Positions 10,401 to 19,248 of a stretch of DNA of 64,000 bases are shown here, one piece after another. The position numbers were made by a program, and so were the translations under genes. How positions within the stretch are numbered: position 1 is the stretch's first letter; each line of letters opens with the position of its first letter. The notes under the pieces were generated by a model, which had not been told where the DNA came from, ran no database searches, and was given only the letters and a program-made list of their open reading frames with translations. The stretch lies in contig CALCLY010000022.1 in the NCBI GenBank assembly GCA_937966555.1, positions 1-64,000 on the forward strand, read 5' to 3'. The stretch comes from CALCLY01 sp900552775. GTDB lineage: Bacteria; Bacillota; Clostridia; UMGS1883; UMGS1540.

Positions 10401-11814
10401 CTTTTATATACGGGAGCTCATCGGACACGGTTTTCTTTCCGTCCTTATAGATAACTCCGCTTTTTAAATGAATCGCTGAAAAACCCGAAAGCATTTTTTC
10501 GTATACTGCGTCATCATCAATGGGGCTGGGTTCTTTGTAAATCTCCGAGTAGTCCTTTGATTCAAATGTGCGCGGTTCCTCACCCTCATAGCATCTGAAA
10601 TTGTCAACAAGCATATCGCAGACCACAGGGGTTGCTCCGTCTCCGCCAACTTCAAGCTGAAGATCGGAGAAACCTTCGTTTGCTACAGGATTTTGGAAAC
10701 CTATGTTAGAACTTTTGAGTTTCTTATTTACATAAAAATCATATGTCAATGTATCAAAATTAAATGCCACTGCTATGTTTGTCCACGTGTTGGAATTAAT
10801 TGTTGCAGCTTTATCTTTGTTGGCATATACAATTCCGTCTTTAAGCGTAACGTCAATACTCCAGCGTCTCGTTACACGCGATGCGAGTGTAGTTAACATC
10901 ATTTCGGAGTTTTTGTCTATTGTTTTTAAATCCATTTCCCATATAACTCTGGGGTACTCATTAGAGTTGAAGTTTACTCCCGTATACATTCCCAATGCCG
11001 TTGTTTTTTTAACGTGAAGACATTTGTTTCCGTCTTCTTCGGTATAAACCTCGGCAGTATTATTATTTGTAGTCCAAATAACATCATTTGTATAATCAAC
11101 ATCGCAGTTTATAAACACTTTAGGCTCTGCCTGAGTTACTTCCTGAAGTTCCGTAACTTCATCGGAATAAGCCTCAACAGGGAAAACATTGCTTGTATAA
11201 ACACCGTTTATAACATTGATATTGTCGAGAATTGCCGGAGTTTCGCTTTTTGAAAACGCAAAAGCAATTTCAGTTATTCCCTTGAACGTTAAATCTTTTA
11301 TGTAATAATCAGTGCACTTTTTCTCACCGTTTTGATATACGGAATAAACACTTCTTTCAAGGTCTGCAACAACTGTAAAACGCGTCATAACCGAACTTGA
11401 TATTCCGCCGACTGGGTTACCGTCATAAAGCGATGCTGAGCGATCCTTTTCGAATTTCAAAAGGCGGTACTCCGCGTTGCCGTTTAAAATCCGGAAGCTC
11501 CCTTCCGTTTCATCGGCGCCGTCAAGCTTTACATCAAACGAAACCGTGAAAACCTTACCGGCATTTACCGGTATTGTGAATTTATTTTCATTTTTTCCGT
11601 TTATAATTTTAAGTCCCTTATCCTTTGCCGCATACTCTGTGACATAATACCCTAAGCTTTTAACATTTAAATTCGAGGGTGTTTCGTTTGTGGCATACCC
11701 GTTAAAAGACATATTTATAAGGAAATCATCGGCAAAAACACTTCCGGTTCCCCAAAAACATGTCATCAGCACGGTCATCATACAAATAACAGCCGCAATA
11801 CGTTTCAAAATCAA
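7495..11814 (-). CDS. Secreted multidomain heparinase II/III-family polysaccharide lyase
   Basis: 1439 residues with a signal peptide of ~28 residues (MILKRIAAVICMMTVLMTCF...FA). Visible domains in order: two LamG-like beta-sandwiches (~30-205 and ~228-410); a copper amine oxidase N-terminal-like module (~450-570, motifs D-R-T-M-M-P-V-R-A and G-R-T-F-L-P-M-R-A); the alpha/alpha barrel of alginate/heparinase-type lyases (~600-880); a heparinase II/III beta-sheet domain (~930-1130, with THNDLDGGSFVFDALGERWA); a cadherin-like module; and a C-terminal F5/8 type C (CBM32-like) domain (~1320-1439). It probably cleaves uronic-acid polysaccharides outside the cell by beta-elimination. Start is TTG at 11814, five bases after GGAGA. 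The substrate cannot be read. Confidence 0.85.
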   Translation of the reverse strand: MILKRIAAVICMMTVLMTCFWGTGSVFADDFLINMSFNGYATNETPSNLNVKSLGYYVTEYAAKDKGLKIINGKNENKFTIPVNAGKVFTVSFDVKLDGADETEGSFRILNGNAEYRLLKFEKDRSASLYDGNPVGGISSSVMTRFTVVADLERSVYSVYQNGEKKCTDYYIKDLTFKGITEIAFAFSKSETPAILDNINVINGVYTSNVFPVEAYSDEVTELQEVTQAEPKVFINCDVDYTNDVIWTTNNNTAEVYTEEDGNKCLHVKKTTALGMYTGVNFNSNEYPRVIWEMDLKTIDKNSEMMLTTLASRVTRRWSIDVTLKDGIVYANKDKAATINSNTWTNIAVAFNFDTLTYDFYVNKKLKSSNIGFQNPVANEGFSDLQLEVGGDGATPVVCDMLVDNFRCYEGEEPRTFESKDYSEIYKEPSPIDDDAVYEKMLSGFSAIHLKSGVIYKDGKKTVSDELPYIKDDRTMMPVRAMCEAFGFDIGYDNIAKKVTVGDRAELTIGKKSMTVDGNTIELDVAPEIRNGRTFLPMRALCENILGKTVTYDASTGVNAGIVFVGNSEFTMPKNAVDSQKLCDFLFYIRPSDDKVISDFKTLGTENKHPRIMIDSDGVTKLREEVKKYPTKKKMADALIASADAMLNAAAPTYGRYDGIRMSSAPASQNYTLGMAYLLTGDKKYADAACVRMEAMCSWDDWNPSHYLDTSEIAAGIAVGYDWMYDAFTPEQRKIIEEGLYKNGLYETALWQHGVKGSFNRWYTSGENWNIICNSNMMIAALSVLDVYPEMASNVISNSLRGLEYAIFDFAPDGAWFEGADYWDYMMPYFTRMLDSMDKILGTDYSISYTEGFSKTMYYFVNMQSDQGLFNFGDADPKKNLYPEPLLWCSNRFNDPGITSLALQKTGGNISSACALIWLNPEIGVGEANMDLDYWAGNVDAVTMRGSWTDSNAAYLGYHGGRHGVDSRYTHNDLDGGSFVFDALGERWAMDMGKDNYNLPGYWNANPEITSGGLRWNLFRKRAEGHNTIIINPDGTGVDHVIESSANVLWLKSKPRAAMSAVDLSENLAVNANSAKRGFMLTDSRKSMVVRDEINLKKQSVVYWHMYTEADLDEQGDNFVILTKNGKKLKVEFACSAPYELVYEDAKPLEGSPTVEGENQNKGIHRIQLKISASGNLNITAKLTPQGVEDSPVSDYNKPIDSWTLEDGELSEAPTLNMIYADNEQIADFDKFNKNYVIKYIEGETRAPEFTIEKDRDTVVTIESDGTYNKPVSIKVADANNENNFSLYTVTFEEIPRPVNLDELNVYNPTNIIASLEPQPENKKENVNDNNFDTRWSAEGTTGDCYIDLDLGEKVDIDAVIMATYSGDTRSLYFDISLSDDGQNYTKVYDGMTSGKTTDFEQFNFTKKAARFVRITGYGTTEAGGTWNSITELRAALKK

Positions 11815-11932
11815 TCATCTCCAAATCTTTTATTTTGCACATTAAGACCAATATCTTACTTAAATTCTATCATTAAAGCACCAAAATGACAAGTGAAAAT
11901 AAATGTCTATTGTGAAAATATCAGACAACAGC

Positions 11933-11961
11933 TTGACGTAAAAATTTTTTTTGTATATAAT
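11933..11961 (+). promoter_or_regulatory. Sigma-70-type promoter of SLH gene pair
   Basis: TTGACG at 11933-11938, a 17-base spacer and TATAAT at 11956-11961. It lies about 60 bases upstream of the gene at 12025. Confidence 0.8.
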
Positions 11962-12024
11962 TAAAGTGCACGTTAATACCAAAGGAAAAACTTATCTAAC
12001 TTAAACTGAAAGGAGCATGTGATA

Positions 12025-14358
12025 ATGCGAAAGAACATTTTATCACTCTTGTCTGCTATAGCAATTTTCTGCGGATGTTTATTTACTTTTCCGCATAATG
12101 CCGCAGCTTCCACATACTTAAATAAAGATAGTTCTCCCGTTACTGACGGACGAATTATAGTTGAGTTTAAAAAAGTAGGCGGCGTAAGCGACGATTCATG
12201 CTTAATGTGGGTTACGGACAGTCCGTCCGAAGGTAACAAAAGACGCTGGAACACTACTCTTTCCATGAGCGCAACAGCTTTGCGCGTGAAAGCAACAGAT
12301 GAAAAAATCTGCGATTTTAAAGAAGGTTTAGAGTACTGCATTGTTATAAATGAGAAAGTTTCTTCAACGGATATGCCCTTATGCACGGTTTATGTAAACG
12401 GTGTAGAAATAAAAACAGTCACTGATTTAAGCCACCAGCCGGGATGGCAGTTTATTGCCGTTGAATATTTTACACCCACTGCTGTTCTTGCACCGGACGA
12501 TGTGTTTGACATAACTCCGTATACTGCCAAAATAACTTCAGACAATGAGTTTATTAAAATTTCGGAAAATCCTTCGGGGATTGACGGTTTTTCATTAAAA
12601 GCCGAATCGCCCGAAGTTTATACGGCAAGTGAGCTTGTGTCTTCATTAAACGCCGAAAACGGAGCTTCGGTTCAGATTGTGCGTGACGGAACACCTCTTT
12701 CCGACAATGAGCTGATTGCAACAGGCGACAAAGTCCTCGTTACATCGCAAAACGGCAGAACCGTAAACACATATAACGTTTCCGTAAAACTGCCCGAATT
12801 TTTCGATGTACACTGCTCTTCTTCATTTGATGAGCTGATGGCGGACGGTATTTTTTATTCCGACACCAAAACCGCTGACGTAAAACTTTTTAAATATGAC
12901 GGAAATGAACATTCGGAAGATGAAGAACCGGTATTTTCATCAAATGTTACATCAAATGAGGACGGAACATTTTCATACAGCAAAAAAATACCTTCGGATA
13001 TTTCGGGCGGCAAATATTCTTTCTGCTTATTCTACACTTCCGAAGGCATTAAAAAATCCATGACACGAAGCGTTATAATATGCACGCCCGACAGCGAGGA
13101 TACCAAAAATCTTATCAGTGAAATAAACGAAGCCGACAGCGCTTTAAAGCTTACCGAAGTTCTTAAAACCGACGGCAATTTAACAAAACTCGGAATAGAT
13201 GCCGATTCCATTAAATGCGATGAAGATTTTATAGGCAAATATCTTTTTGCAATGCGCTCTTTCGAAACAGATAAGAAATTTAACTTCTTTTCGGCTAACG
13301 AGACAGCGGTAAAAGCATGTGTGGTAAATGAGCTTTTAAACTCCGGCATAAACGGCTTAAGCAGCGCAAAAAAATATATTGCGAATTACGAAGAGGTTTT
13401 AAACGGACTTTCCGAAAAGCAGACTTCTTCGCTTGATTCTCTTTTGAAAAAAAATGACTACGAAAGACTTCCTCTTTCCGAATTGTTTAACGAAAAAGTA
13501 ATGCTTTCAAAAGTTATATCCGCCGAAGGAAGAAACGAGCTTTTCGAAATTCTTGATTCAAACTCTGATTATTTCGAAATAAACATGGACTCAGGAAGCG
13601 ACTTTCATTCAATTCCTTCAGCTCACAGATACAAAGTATTTGCGGGAATAATAAAAGAAAAAGATTCGATCGAGACAAAAAGCGATGTTTCTGCACTTTT
13701 CAATAAATACGTAAAGAAAGCACTTAAAGAAGAAAAGAGCAGCGGATCAGGCTCGGGTTCCGGCTCATCTTCATCAACAACAATTTCGGGCGGAAGCAAT
13801 ATGCTCACTCCCAAACCCAGTAATACAGAAGCTGCGCTCTCTCCCGAAAAAGCGGCACAAACACTTATTGAAAAAGGAATATTGAACGGCTATGAAGACG
13901 GTTCTCTCCGTCTGCAAAATAACGTTACACGTGCTGAATTTGCAAAAATGCTTGCTGCTTCATTTAATATTAAAGCACAGGGTAGCGCAGTATTTTCCGA
14001 TGTTTACGAAAACGACTGGTTTTACGAATATGTACCGTCACTTTCAACAACGGGAATAATACTCGGATATAACGGTTTCTTCCGTCCGTCCGACAATATA
14101 ACACGTGAAGACGCTGCCGTAATGATAAGCAGAACAGCAAAATATGCATCAATTTCCGTTAAGGCAGCAAAAAAAGAGTTTTCAGACAGCGCTGAAATAA
14201 GCTCATATGCAGCAGATGCTGTTGCGGCTCTTTCCGGCAGCCGGATTTTAAGCTTTGCCAAAACGGAATTTAAACCTTCCGCACTTCTCACAAGAGGCGA
14301 AGCTGCCGTGATGATTTGCGGTCTGATGAATTATTCCGACGGAGGGACGGTAAAATGA
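12025..14358 (+). CDS. Secreted SLH-anchored surface protein
   Basis: 777 residues from the ATG at 12025, nine bases after AAAGGAG; the GTG at 12019 is too close to the site. The signal peptide is MRKNILSLLSAIAIFCGCLF...AAA. Residues ~27-165 form a LamG-like module with Y-V-N-G. Residues ~185-255 hold the same cadherin-like module as the protein at 3089 (ATGDKVLVTS...TVNTYNVSV). A helical middle and a Gly/Ser linker (~575-600) lead to three C-terminal SLH repeats (~610-777, e.g. FSDVYENDWFYEYV). SLH repeats bind secondary cell-wall polymer, so it is surface attached. No enzyme motif seen. It overlaps the next gene by ATGA. Confidence 0.85.
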   Translation: MRKNILSLLSAIAIFCGCLFTFPHNAAASTYLNKDSSPVTDGRIIVEFKKVGGVSDDSCLMWVTDSPSEGNKRRWNTTLSMSATALRVKATDEKICDFKEGLEYCIVINEKVSSTDMPLCTVYVNGVEIKTVTDLSHQPGWQFIAVEYFTPTAVLAPDDVFDITPYTAKITSDNEFIKISENPSGIDGFSLKAESPEVYTASELVSSLNAENGASVQIVRDGTPLSDNELIATGDKVLVTSQNGRTVNTYNVSVKLPEFFDVHCSSSFDELMADGIFYSDTKTADVKLFKYDGNEHSEDEEPVFSSNVTSNEDGTFSYSKKIPSDISGGKYSFCLFYTSEGIKKSMTRSVIICTPDSEDTKNLISEINEADSALKLTEVLKTDGNLTKLGIDADSIKCDEDFIGKYLFAMRSFETDKKFNFFSANETAVKACVVNELLNSGINGLSSAKKYIANYEEVLNGLSEKQTSSLDSLLKKNDYERLPLSELFNEKVMLSKVISAEGRNELFEILDSNSDYFEINMDSGSDFHSIPSAHRYKVFAGIIKEKDSIETKSDVSALFNKYVKKALKEEKSSGSGSGSGSSSSTTISGGSNMLTPKPSNTEAALSPEKAAQTLIEKGILNGYEDGSLRLQNNVTRAEFAKMLAASFNIKAQGSAVFSDVYENDWFYEYVPSLSTTGIILGYNGFFRPSDNITREDAAVMISRTAKYASISVKAAKKEFSDSAEISSYAADAVAALSGSRILSFAKTEFKPSALLTRGEAAVMICGLMNYSDGGTVK

Positions 14359-16985
14359 AAAAAATTATAACTTTTATTATCGCTTTCGCGCTGTGCATTA
14401 CATGTTTTAACCCAATATCGGCAAGCACACTTCAAAGCGATTCAGATAATGATGCAAACTCGCTTAAAGCACTCGGAATTACTTTGCCCGAATACACTTC
14501 GGACTCCTCCCCCATTACCCGTGCGGATTTTCTCTGTGTTTTAATGCAGCTTCTTCGTCATGAAAAAACTGCATTTAATCAGTCGGCGGACTTTACAGAT
14601 ATAGTTTCCGGCAGTGCTGTTTCGGAATATCTTGAAAGCGCCATAAAACTCGGTTTAACAGCAAAGGCACCGCTTTTTTACCCGGAACGCGCCGTAACTC
14701 CTGCCGAAGCTTCAAAAATGATTGTTATTGCTTTAGGTTATGAGCCCGAAGCAGCATCGCTCGGCGGATGGCCGTCAGGCTATCTTGCGGAAGCTTTAAA
14801 GCTGAACATTTTTAAGGGCATCGGAACAAACTTTGAGTTCTTAACATATAAAGCCGCTTTTAAGCTTTTTAAAAACATGTGTGAAACCGATATAAGAATA
14901 CAGACTTCTTTCGGAACAGATTCTGAATATACGGTTGCCACTGGCAAAAACATTCTAACTGAATATTTTAACCTAAAAAAAGTAAGCGGAATTATTGAAG
15001 CAGATGAAAATACTTCTATATACGACAGTAACGCACCTGCTTCATCGGGAAAAATTTTTCTCGCTTCTTCCGAATATTTGTATAGCGGAGAATATACGCT
15101 CGGTGCAAACGTTACGGCATATGTCACAACGGGCGAACCTTCCGAAATAAAATATCTTTCGCTTAAAAACACATCTTTTTTTACAATTCAGGGAGATGAT
15201 TTTGAATCCGCTTCCGACAGTGAAATAAATTACATCAGCGAGAACGGAACAAGAAAAAAAGCCCGTCTTTCGGAAATGCCCGCAATAATCTACAACGGAA
15301 AGGCATCCGAAAAAATTCATACACCCAAAAACATTTCTCTTAAAGACGGTTTAATAAAACTTGTTGATAACAACGGTGACAATAAATATGATGTTATTTT
15401 TGTGTATGAAACAAGAAGCATGGTTGTTTCATCGGTTAACTTGCGCGAAAACAAAATATTTGATGATAAATCTAATTCACCCATCAACTTAAAAGATGCC
15501 GATAAGTGCACAATTTTCCGGGGCAACACAGAAATTGAAGCGCGCAGCATTGAGAAAGGTAACATTTTAGACTGCTTTATTTCCGAGGACAACAAGCTTA
15601 TCGAAATATATTTAAGCGATAAGGCAGTTTCGGGAAAACTTGTTGAAGCAGATAAAAATGCAGGAAAAGTTACAATAGGCGAAACGGAATATGAGTGCAC
15701 GGATTATTTTGTAAAAAATTATTTTGACTCACTCAAAATATCTGAAGACGTAACTTTGTATCTGAACATGTTCGGAAAATGCGTTTCAGCGGATAATTCA
15801 GCCGGTGTCATGAAATACGGATATCTTTATGCCGCATCACTTAAAAAAGGCGTTGCAGCAAATGTTGAAGTTAAACTTTGTACGGACAGCGGAGACGTTA
15901 AGGTAATGGATCTGGCAGACAATGTTATAATTGACGATATGACAAGAATGTCTGCAAAGGAGGCTTTTGCATACCTCGGTTCGGAGCAGCTTATACGTTA
16001 CTCACTTGACAGTAATGGGAAAATAAATGTAATTGATACGGCTTTTTCAAACTCTGACCGTACATCGGGAAGTTCAGAGCCTTCAACAGGTTTTGTATCC
16101 GGTAATGAACCTAATATTGATTCACTCACACGATATTCTTTTGCTGAAGAGGATGCCGGTACTACACTTTACTACAGAGAAAGTACAATTCATCCGTATT
16201 TTTCTTTGAGCGGTTCAACCTTGATATTTTGTGTTGATCAGACATTGTCCATAAGTGATGACAAACACTGCATTGTTTCAAATAAAAATATGTTCGGTGA
16301 CAGCGAAAATATTCGTTCTGACCTGATTCGTCCGTATGACGTATCATATGACGGAAATGCATCCGCCGTGATTTATTATTCGGCAGCAACGGCAGTAACA
16401 GACAGTACTGCCGTATCATTTGTTAAAAGCTGTACGAATGCGGTTACTCCGGACGGACAAAGTGCAATAAAGCTTGTTACACTTTCATTTACAACATTTA
16501 AATTTGAAACATCGTATATAACGGACGAGAAGATAATTACCTCTCTGTACAATGCAAAAAACAACCTGCAAAGAAACGGAATGCCGCTCTCTCCCGGAGA
16601 TATTGTTCGCCTTTCCGTCGGTGGAGACAAAACGGCACGTGAAATAATTCTTGATTATGATTACAGTTCGGATCACAAAATAAATTATTTTGACGCTTCA
16701 TATAATACTATTTTAAATTATTATAAAGGATATATTTATTCCTGCGATCCGGACAGCGATATGTTCATGCTTTCGCTTGCAGATTCGCGTGAAGAAATTG
16801 AGAATGCAGCAAAATATTGCTTCTTCTCATACCCAAATTACTATTGCTTTGACTCAAAAGAGGGAACCATATCCCCTATTGAGAAAAGTGATTTTGTGGC
16901 GTACCGTCAGGATCAGGAAAACTGCAGCAAAGTTTTCTTTGTTTCAAGATGGGCGCGCGGGCACGCAGTAATAATTTATAAGTAA
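14355..16985 (+). CDS. Secreted SLH-containing protein of unknown function
   Basis: 876 residues from the ATG at 14355, ten bases after GGAGGG. The start overlaps the upstream stop as ATGA, so the two are translationally coupled. The signal peptide is MKKIITFIIAFALCITCF...ISA. Residues ~35-165 contain one to two SLH-like repeats (ITRADFLCVLMQLL, DFTDI, VTPAEASKMIVIALGY). The remaining ~700 residues are beta-rich with no catalytic motif I recognise. Its C-terminal ~160 residues (SPGDIVRLSV..., YKGYIYSCDPDSDMFML) match the SLH pseudogene at 25422, so this is a repeated surface-protein architecture in the genome. A partner of the upstream SLH protein in the envelope is inferred. Confidence 0.82.
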   Translation: MKKIITFIIAFALCITCFNPISASTLQSDSDNDANSLKALGITLPEYTSDSSPITRADFLCVLMQLLRHEKTAFNQSADFTDIVSGSAVSEYLESAIKLGLTAKAPLFYPERAVTPAEASKMIVIALGYEPEAASLGGWPSGYLAEALKLNIFKGIGTNFEFLTYKAAFKLFKNMCETDIRIQTSFGTDSEYTVATGKNILTEYFNLKKVSGIIEADENTSIYDSNAPASSGKIFLASSEYLYSGEYTLGANVTAYVTTGEPSEIKYLSLKNTSFFTIQGDDFESASDSEINYISENGTRKKARLSEMPAIIYNGKASEKIHTPKNISLKDGLIKLVDNNGDNKYDVIFVYETRSMVVSSVNLRENKIFDDKSNSPINLKDADKCTIFRGNTEIEARSIEKGNILDCFISEDNKLIEIYLSDKAVSGKLVEADKNAGKVTIGETEYECTDYFVKNYFDSLKISEDVTLYLNMFGKCVSADNSAGVMKYGYLYAASLKKGVAANVEVKLCTDSGDVKVMDLADNVIIDDMTRMSAKEAFAYLGSEQLIRYSLDSNGKINVIDTAFSNSDRTSGSSEPSTGFVSGNEPNIDSLTRYSFAEEDAGTTLYYRESTIHPYFSLSGSTLIFCVDQTLSISDDKHCIVSNKNMFGDSENIRSDLIRPYDVSYDGNASAVIYYSAATAVTDSTAVSFVKSCTNAVTPDGQSAIKLVTLSFTTFKFETSYITDEKIITSLYNAKNNLQRNGMPLSPGDIVRLSVGGDKTAREIILDYDYSSDHKINYFDASYNTILNYYKGYIYSCDPDSDMFMLSLADSREEIENAAKYCFFSYPNYYCFDSKEGTISPIEKSDFVAYRQDQENCSKVFFVSRWARGHAVIIYK

Positions 16986-17006
16986 GTTTTAAATTATAGT
17001 TTAAGT

Positions 17007-17048
17007 AAAAATCAAAACCATTGGATTAATTCCGATGGTTTTGATTTT
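17007..17048 (+). terminator. Terminator of SLH gene pair
   Basis: AAAATCAAAACCAT pairs with ATGGTTTTGATTTT around a short loop that contains TTGGATTAATTCCG. It is 21 bases after the stop codon. Confidence 0.8.
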
Positions 17049-17123
17049 AGGTATAAAAAATTTGATTTTCTTATGCCCGTAAATTCTATATTTTAAAAAC
17101 TTTACATTTTTTTTAAAAAACTC

Positions 17124-17152
17124 TTTACAAACCGACAACAATGTGTTATAAT
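17124..17152 (+). promoter_or_regulatory. Promoter of the initiator tRNA gene
   Basis: TTTACA at 17124-17129, a 17-base spacer and TATAAT at 17147-17152. The tRNA starts 20 bases downstream. Confidence 0.8.
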
Positions 17153-17169
17153 AAATATGTTGATTAGAT

Positions 17170-17248
<79 letters not shown>

Positions 17249-17253
17249 CCTAA

Positions 17254-17289
17254 AACCCCATAAACATTACGTTTATGGGGTTGTTTCTT
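17254..17289 (+). terminator. Terminator of tRNA-fMet
   Basis: AACCCCATAAAC and GTTTATGGGGTT form a 12-bp stem with loop ATTAC, followed by GTTTCTT. Confidence 0.85.
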
Positions 17290-17406
17290 ACACGACAAAA
17301 TAACACAAAGATTAAAATATTTTTACTGCCAAGTATATTTTTATTATTTGCATAAAAAGTCTGACACGAAAAAAACATGCCAGACTCTGATAAATAAATT
17401 AAAATT

Positions 17407-19143
17407 TTATAAGCGTTTAAAATCAGTATAAAGTTTATTGGTTTCATATCCGTGAAGTTCAAAAACAATAATTTCATTTTTTCCATCTTTTAGTATACTG
17501 TGCGGAACATATAATTTATTTTGAGGCCCTATGTTCCAGTATCTGCCGATATTAAACCCGTTAATAAAAATTACACCCTTTGTAAATCCATCAGTTTTGA
17601 TAAAGAAATCTCCAATTTCTTTAATCTCAAATTCACCTTTAAGAAATGTCGGGCATTTTGAAGGTGTATCGAATTTTTCAAAATCAAGAGTATTCAGCGC
17701 TTCAAAATTTACAGCATAGTTTTCAAATCCCATCTGTGTAAAACCGTATCCATCACCAAAAAACACTCTTTTTATTCCCTTTTCGTCGTGCAAATGCGGT
17801 CCGTAATTTACTCTTCCGGTATTTTCAACCAATATATCGAGCATTGTATTATCATTGATTTCCAATTCCAGAAGCTCATTTTCCGAATTACCCCTGTAAT
17901 ACACCGCTTTTTCTTCGCCGTTTACAAATATTTGAGCCCTGTCATGCAGCCCTGTTAAATGAAGATGCATTTTTTCTATTGGCGGCACCAAATTTGTTCT
18001 GTACAGAACAAATCCATAACCCAATTGGAGTTCTTCAAAACTGCGCGGCATTGGACTTTTTTTACAATCGGAGATTTTATTTATATTTGAGAAAAAGTCC
18101 GCTTTTTTTGTAAGCTTTATTTCTTTAACGTCAGCGTAAACCTTCGAAAAATCTTTCTGTCCGTGCGGATTTAATACGCTTTGTACCCTAAAGTATTTCT
18201 CAGTCGGAATACCGTCCTCGGTCAAAAGAGCATCATAATCATAGCTTGTAACGGTAGGTCTGTAGCCCTGCCCGTCAACCAAATTCGCTCCGTTCATAAA
18301 CCCGAAATTTGTTCCGCCGTGAAACATATAAAGGTTAAACGAATCACCGTTCTCCTTCATTGCGCGAATATCATCTTCAACCTCTATCGGACTTCTCTCT
18401 ATATGTTCATAACCCCAATGTTCAAACCATCCGTCCCAGTATTCCATACAGAAATTCGGAGTCTCTCCGTGAAACTCTCTGAACATTTCAAAGTTTTCAC
18501 GTGGTGACGAACCGAAATTTGCCGTAGGCATAACGTCTTTTAAACTGCCGCCGGACATTTGTGACGGGGTTGTTCCGTCCGCATTAAACAAAAGAACATT
18601 TACTCCGTTTTCCGTCAAGAGATTCTTTACAAATTGCAGATACTGCTTATCGGTGCCGTAGCTGCCGTATTCATTTTCCACTGCACAGGCAATAATATTA
18701 CCGCCGTTGGTGCTTAGATACGGTTTAATTTTCGGCAAAAGCACATCAAAAAAATTCTTTACCTTTTCCATGTAAATTTCGTTGCAGCACCGAAGTTCTA
18801 ATTCTTTGTATTTCAAAAGCCACCACGGAAAGCCGCCAAACTCCCATTCGGCGCAAATATACGGTCCGGGGCGTAAAATAACGTCAAGTGAAAGCTCTTT
18901 TGCCGTATCCAAAAATTTTTCTATATCACATATGCCTTCAAAACAAAATTCCCCTTCGCGCGGCTCATGTAAATTCCACGGAACATATGTCTCAACAGTA
19001 TTTAATCCGCATTCGCGCAGTTTTAAAAGTCTGTCATACCAGTCGTCGGGCATTGTCCTGAAATAATGCATAGCCCCGGAAAAAACCTGATGTTCTTTAT
19101 TGTCCTTAAAAAGTTTATTGCCTTTTTTCGTAAGTATTCCCAT
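17407..19143 (-). CDS. GH35 beta-galactosidase
   Basis: 578 residues, the usual size for compact cytoplasmic GH35 enzymes; no signal peptide. The TIM barrel covers residues ~5-320. The acid/base Glu158 lies in AVENEYGSYG and the nucleophile Glu234 in FCMEYWDGWFEHWG. The R-P-G-P-Y-I-C-A-E-W motif is at 91-100. Beta-sandwich domains fill the C-terminus. It hydrolyses terminal non-reducing beta-D-galactosyl residues. Its neighbours (GH20-like enzyme at 19249) suggest joint degradation of galactose- and hexosamine-containing oligosaccharides; that is inference. The ATG at 19143 follows a purine-rich AAGGGAA site. Confidence 0.93.
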   Translation of the reverse strand: MGILTKKGNKLFKDNKEHQVFSGAMHYFRTMPDDWYDRLLKLRECGLNTVETYVPWNLHEPREGEFCFEGICDIEKFLDTAKELSLDVILRPGPYICAEWEFGGFPWWLLKYKELELRCCNEIYMEKVKNFFDVLLPKIKPYLSTNGGNIIACAVENEYGSYGTDKQYLQFVKNLLTENGVNVLLFNADGTTPSQMSGGSLKDVMPTANFGSSPRENFEMFREFHGETPNFCMEYWDGWFEHWGYEHIERSPIEVEDDIRAMKENGDSFNLYMFHGGTNFGFMNGANLVDGQGYRPTVTSYDYDALLTEDGIPTEKYFRVQSVLNPHGQKDFSKVYADVKEIKLTKKADFFSNINKISDCKKSPMPRSFEELQLGYGFVLYRTNLVPPIEKMHLHLTGLHDRAQIFVNGEEKAVYYRGNSENELLELEINDNTMLDILVENTGRVNYGPHLHDEKGIKRVFFGDGYGFTQMGFENYAVNFEALNTLDFEKFDTPSKCPTFLKGEFEIKEIGDFFIKTDGFTKGVIFINGFNIGRYWNIGPQNKLYVPHSILKDGKNEIIVFELHGYETNKLYTDFKRL

Positions 19144-19248
19144 ATTGTTTCCCTTCTGCCGCTGTATCGGCTTAAATATTAATGTCGCGCGGGTGTCCCT
19201 TTATACACAACAAGGATTATAGGAAATAAATATGCATAGAAATGCAGA

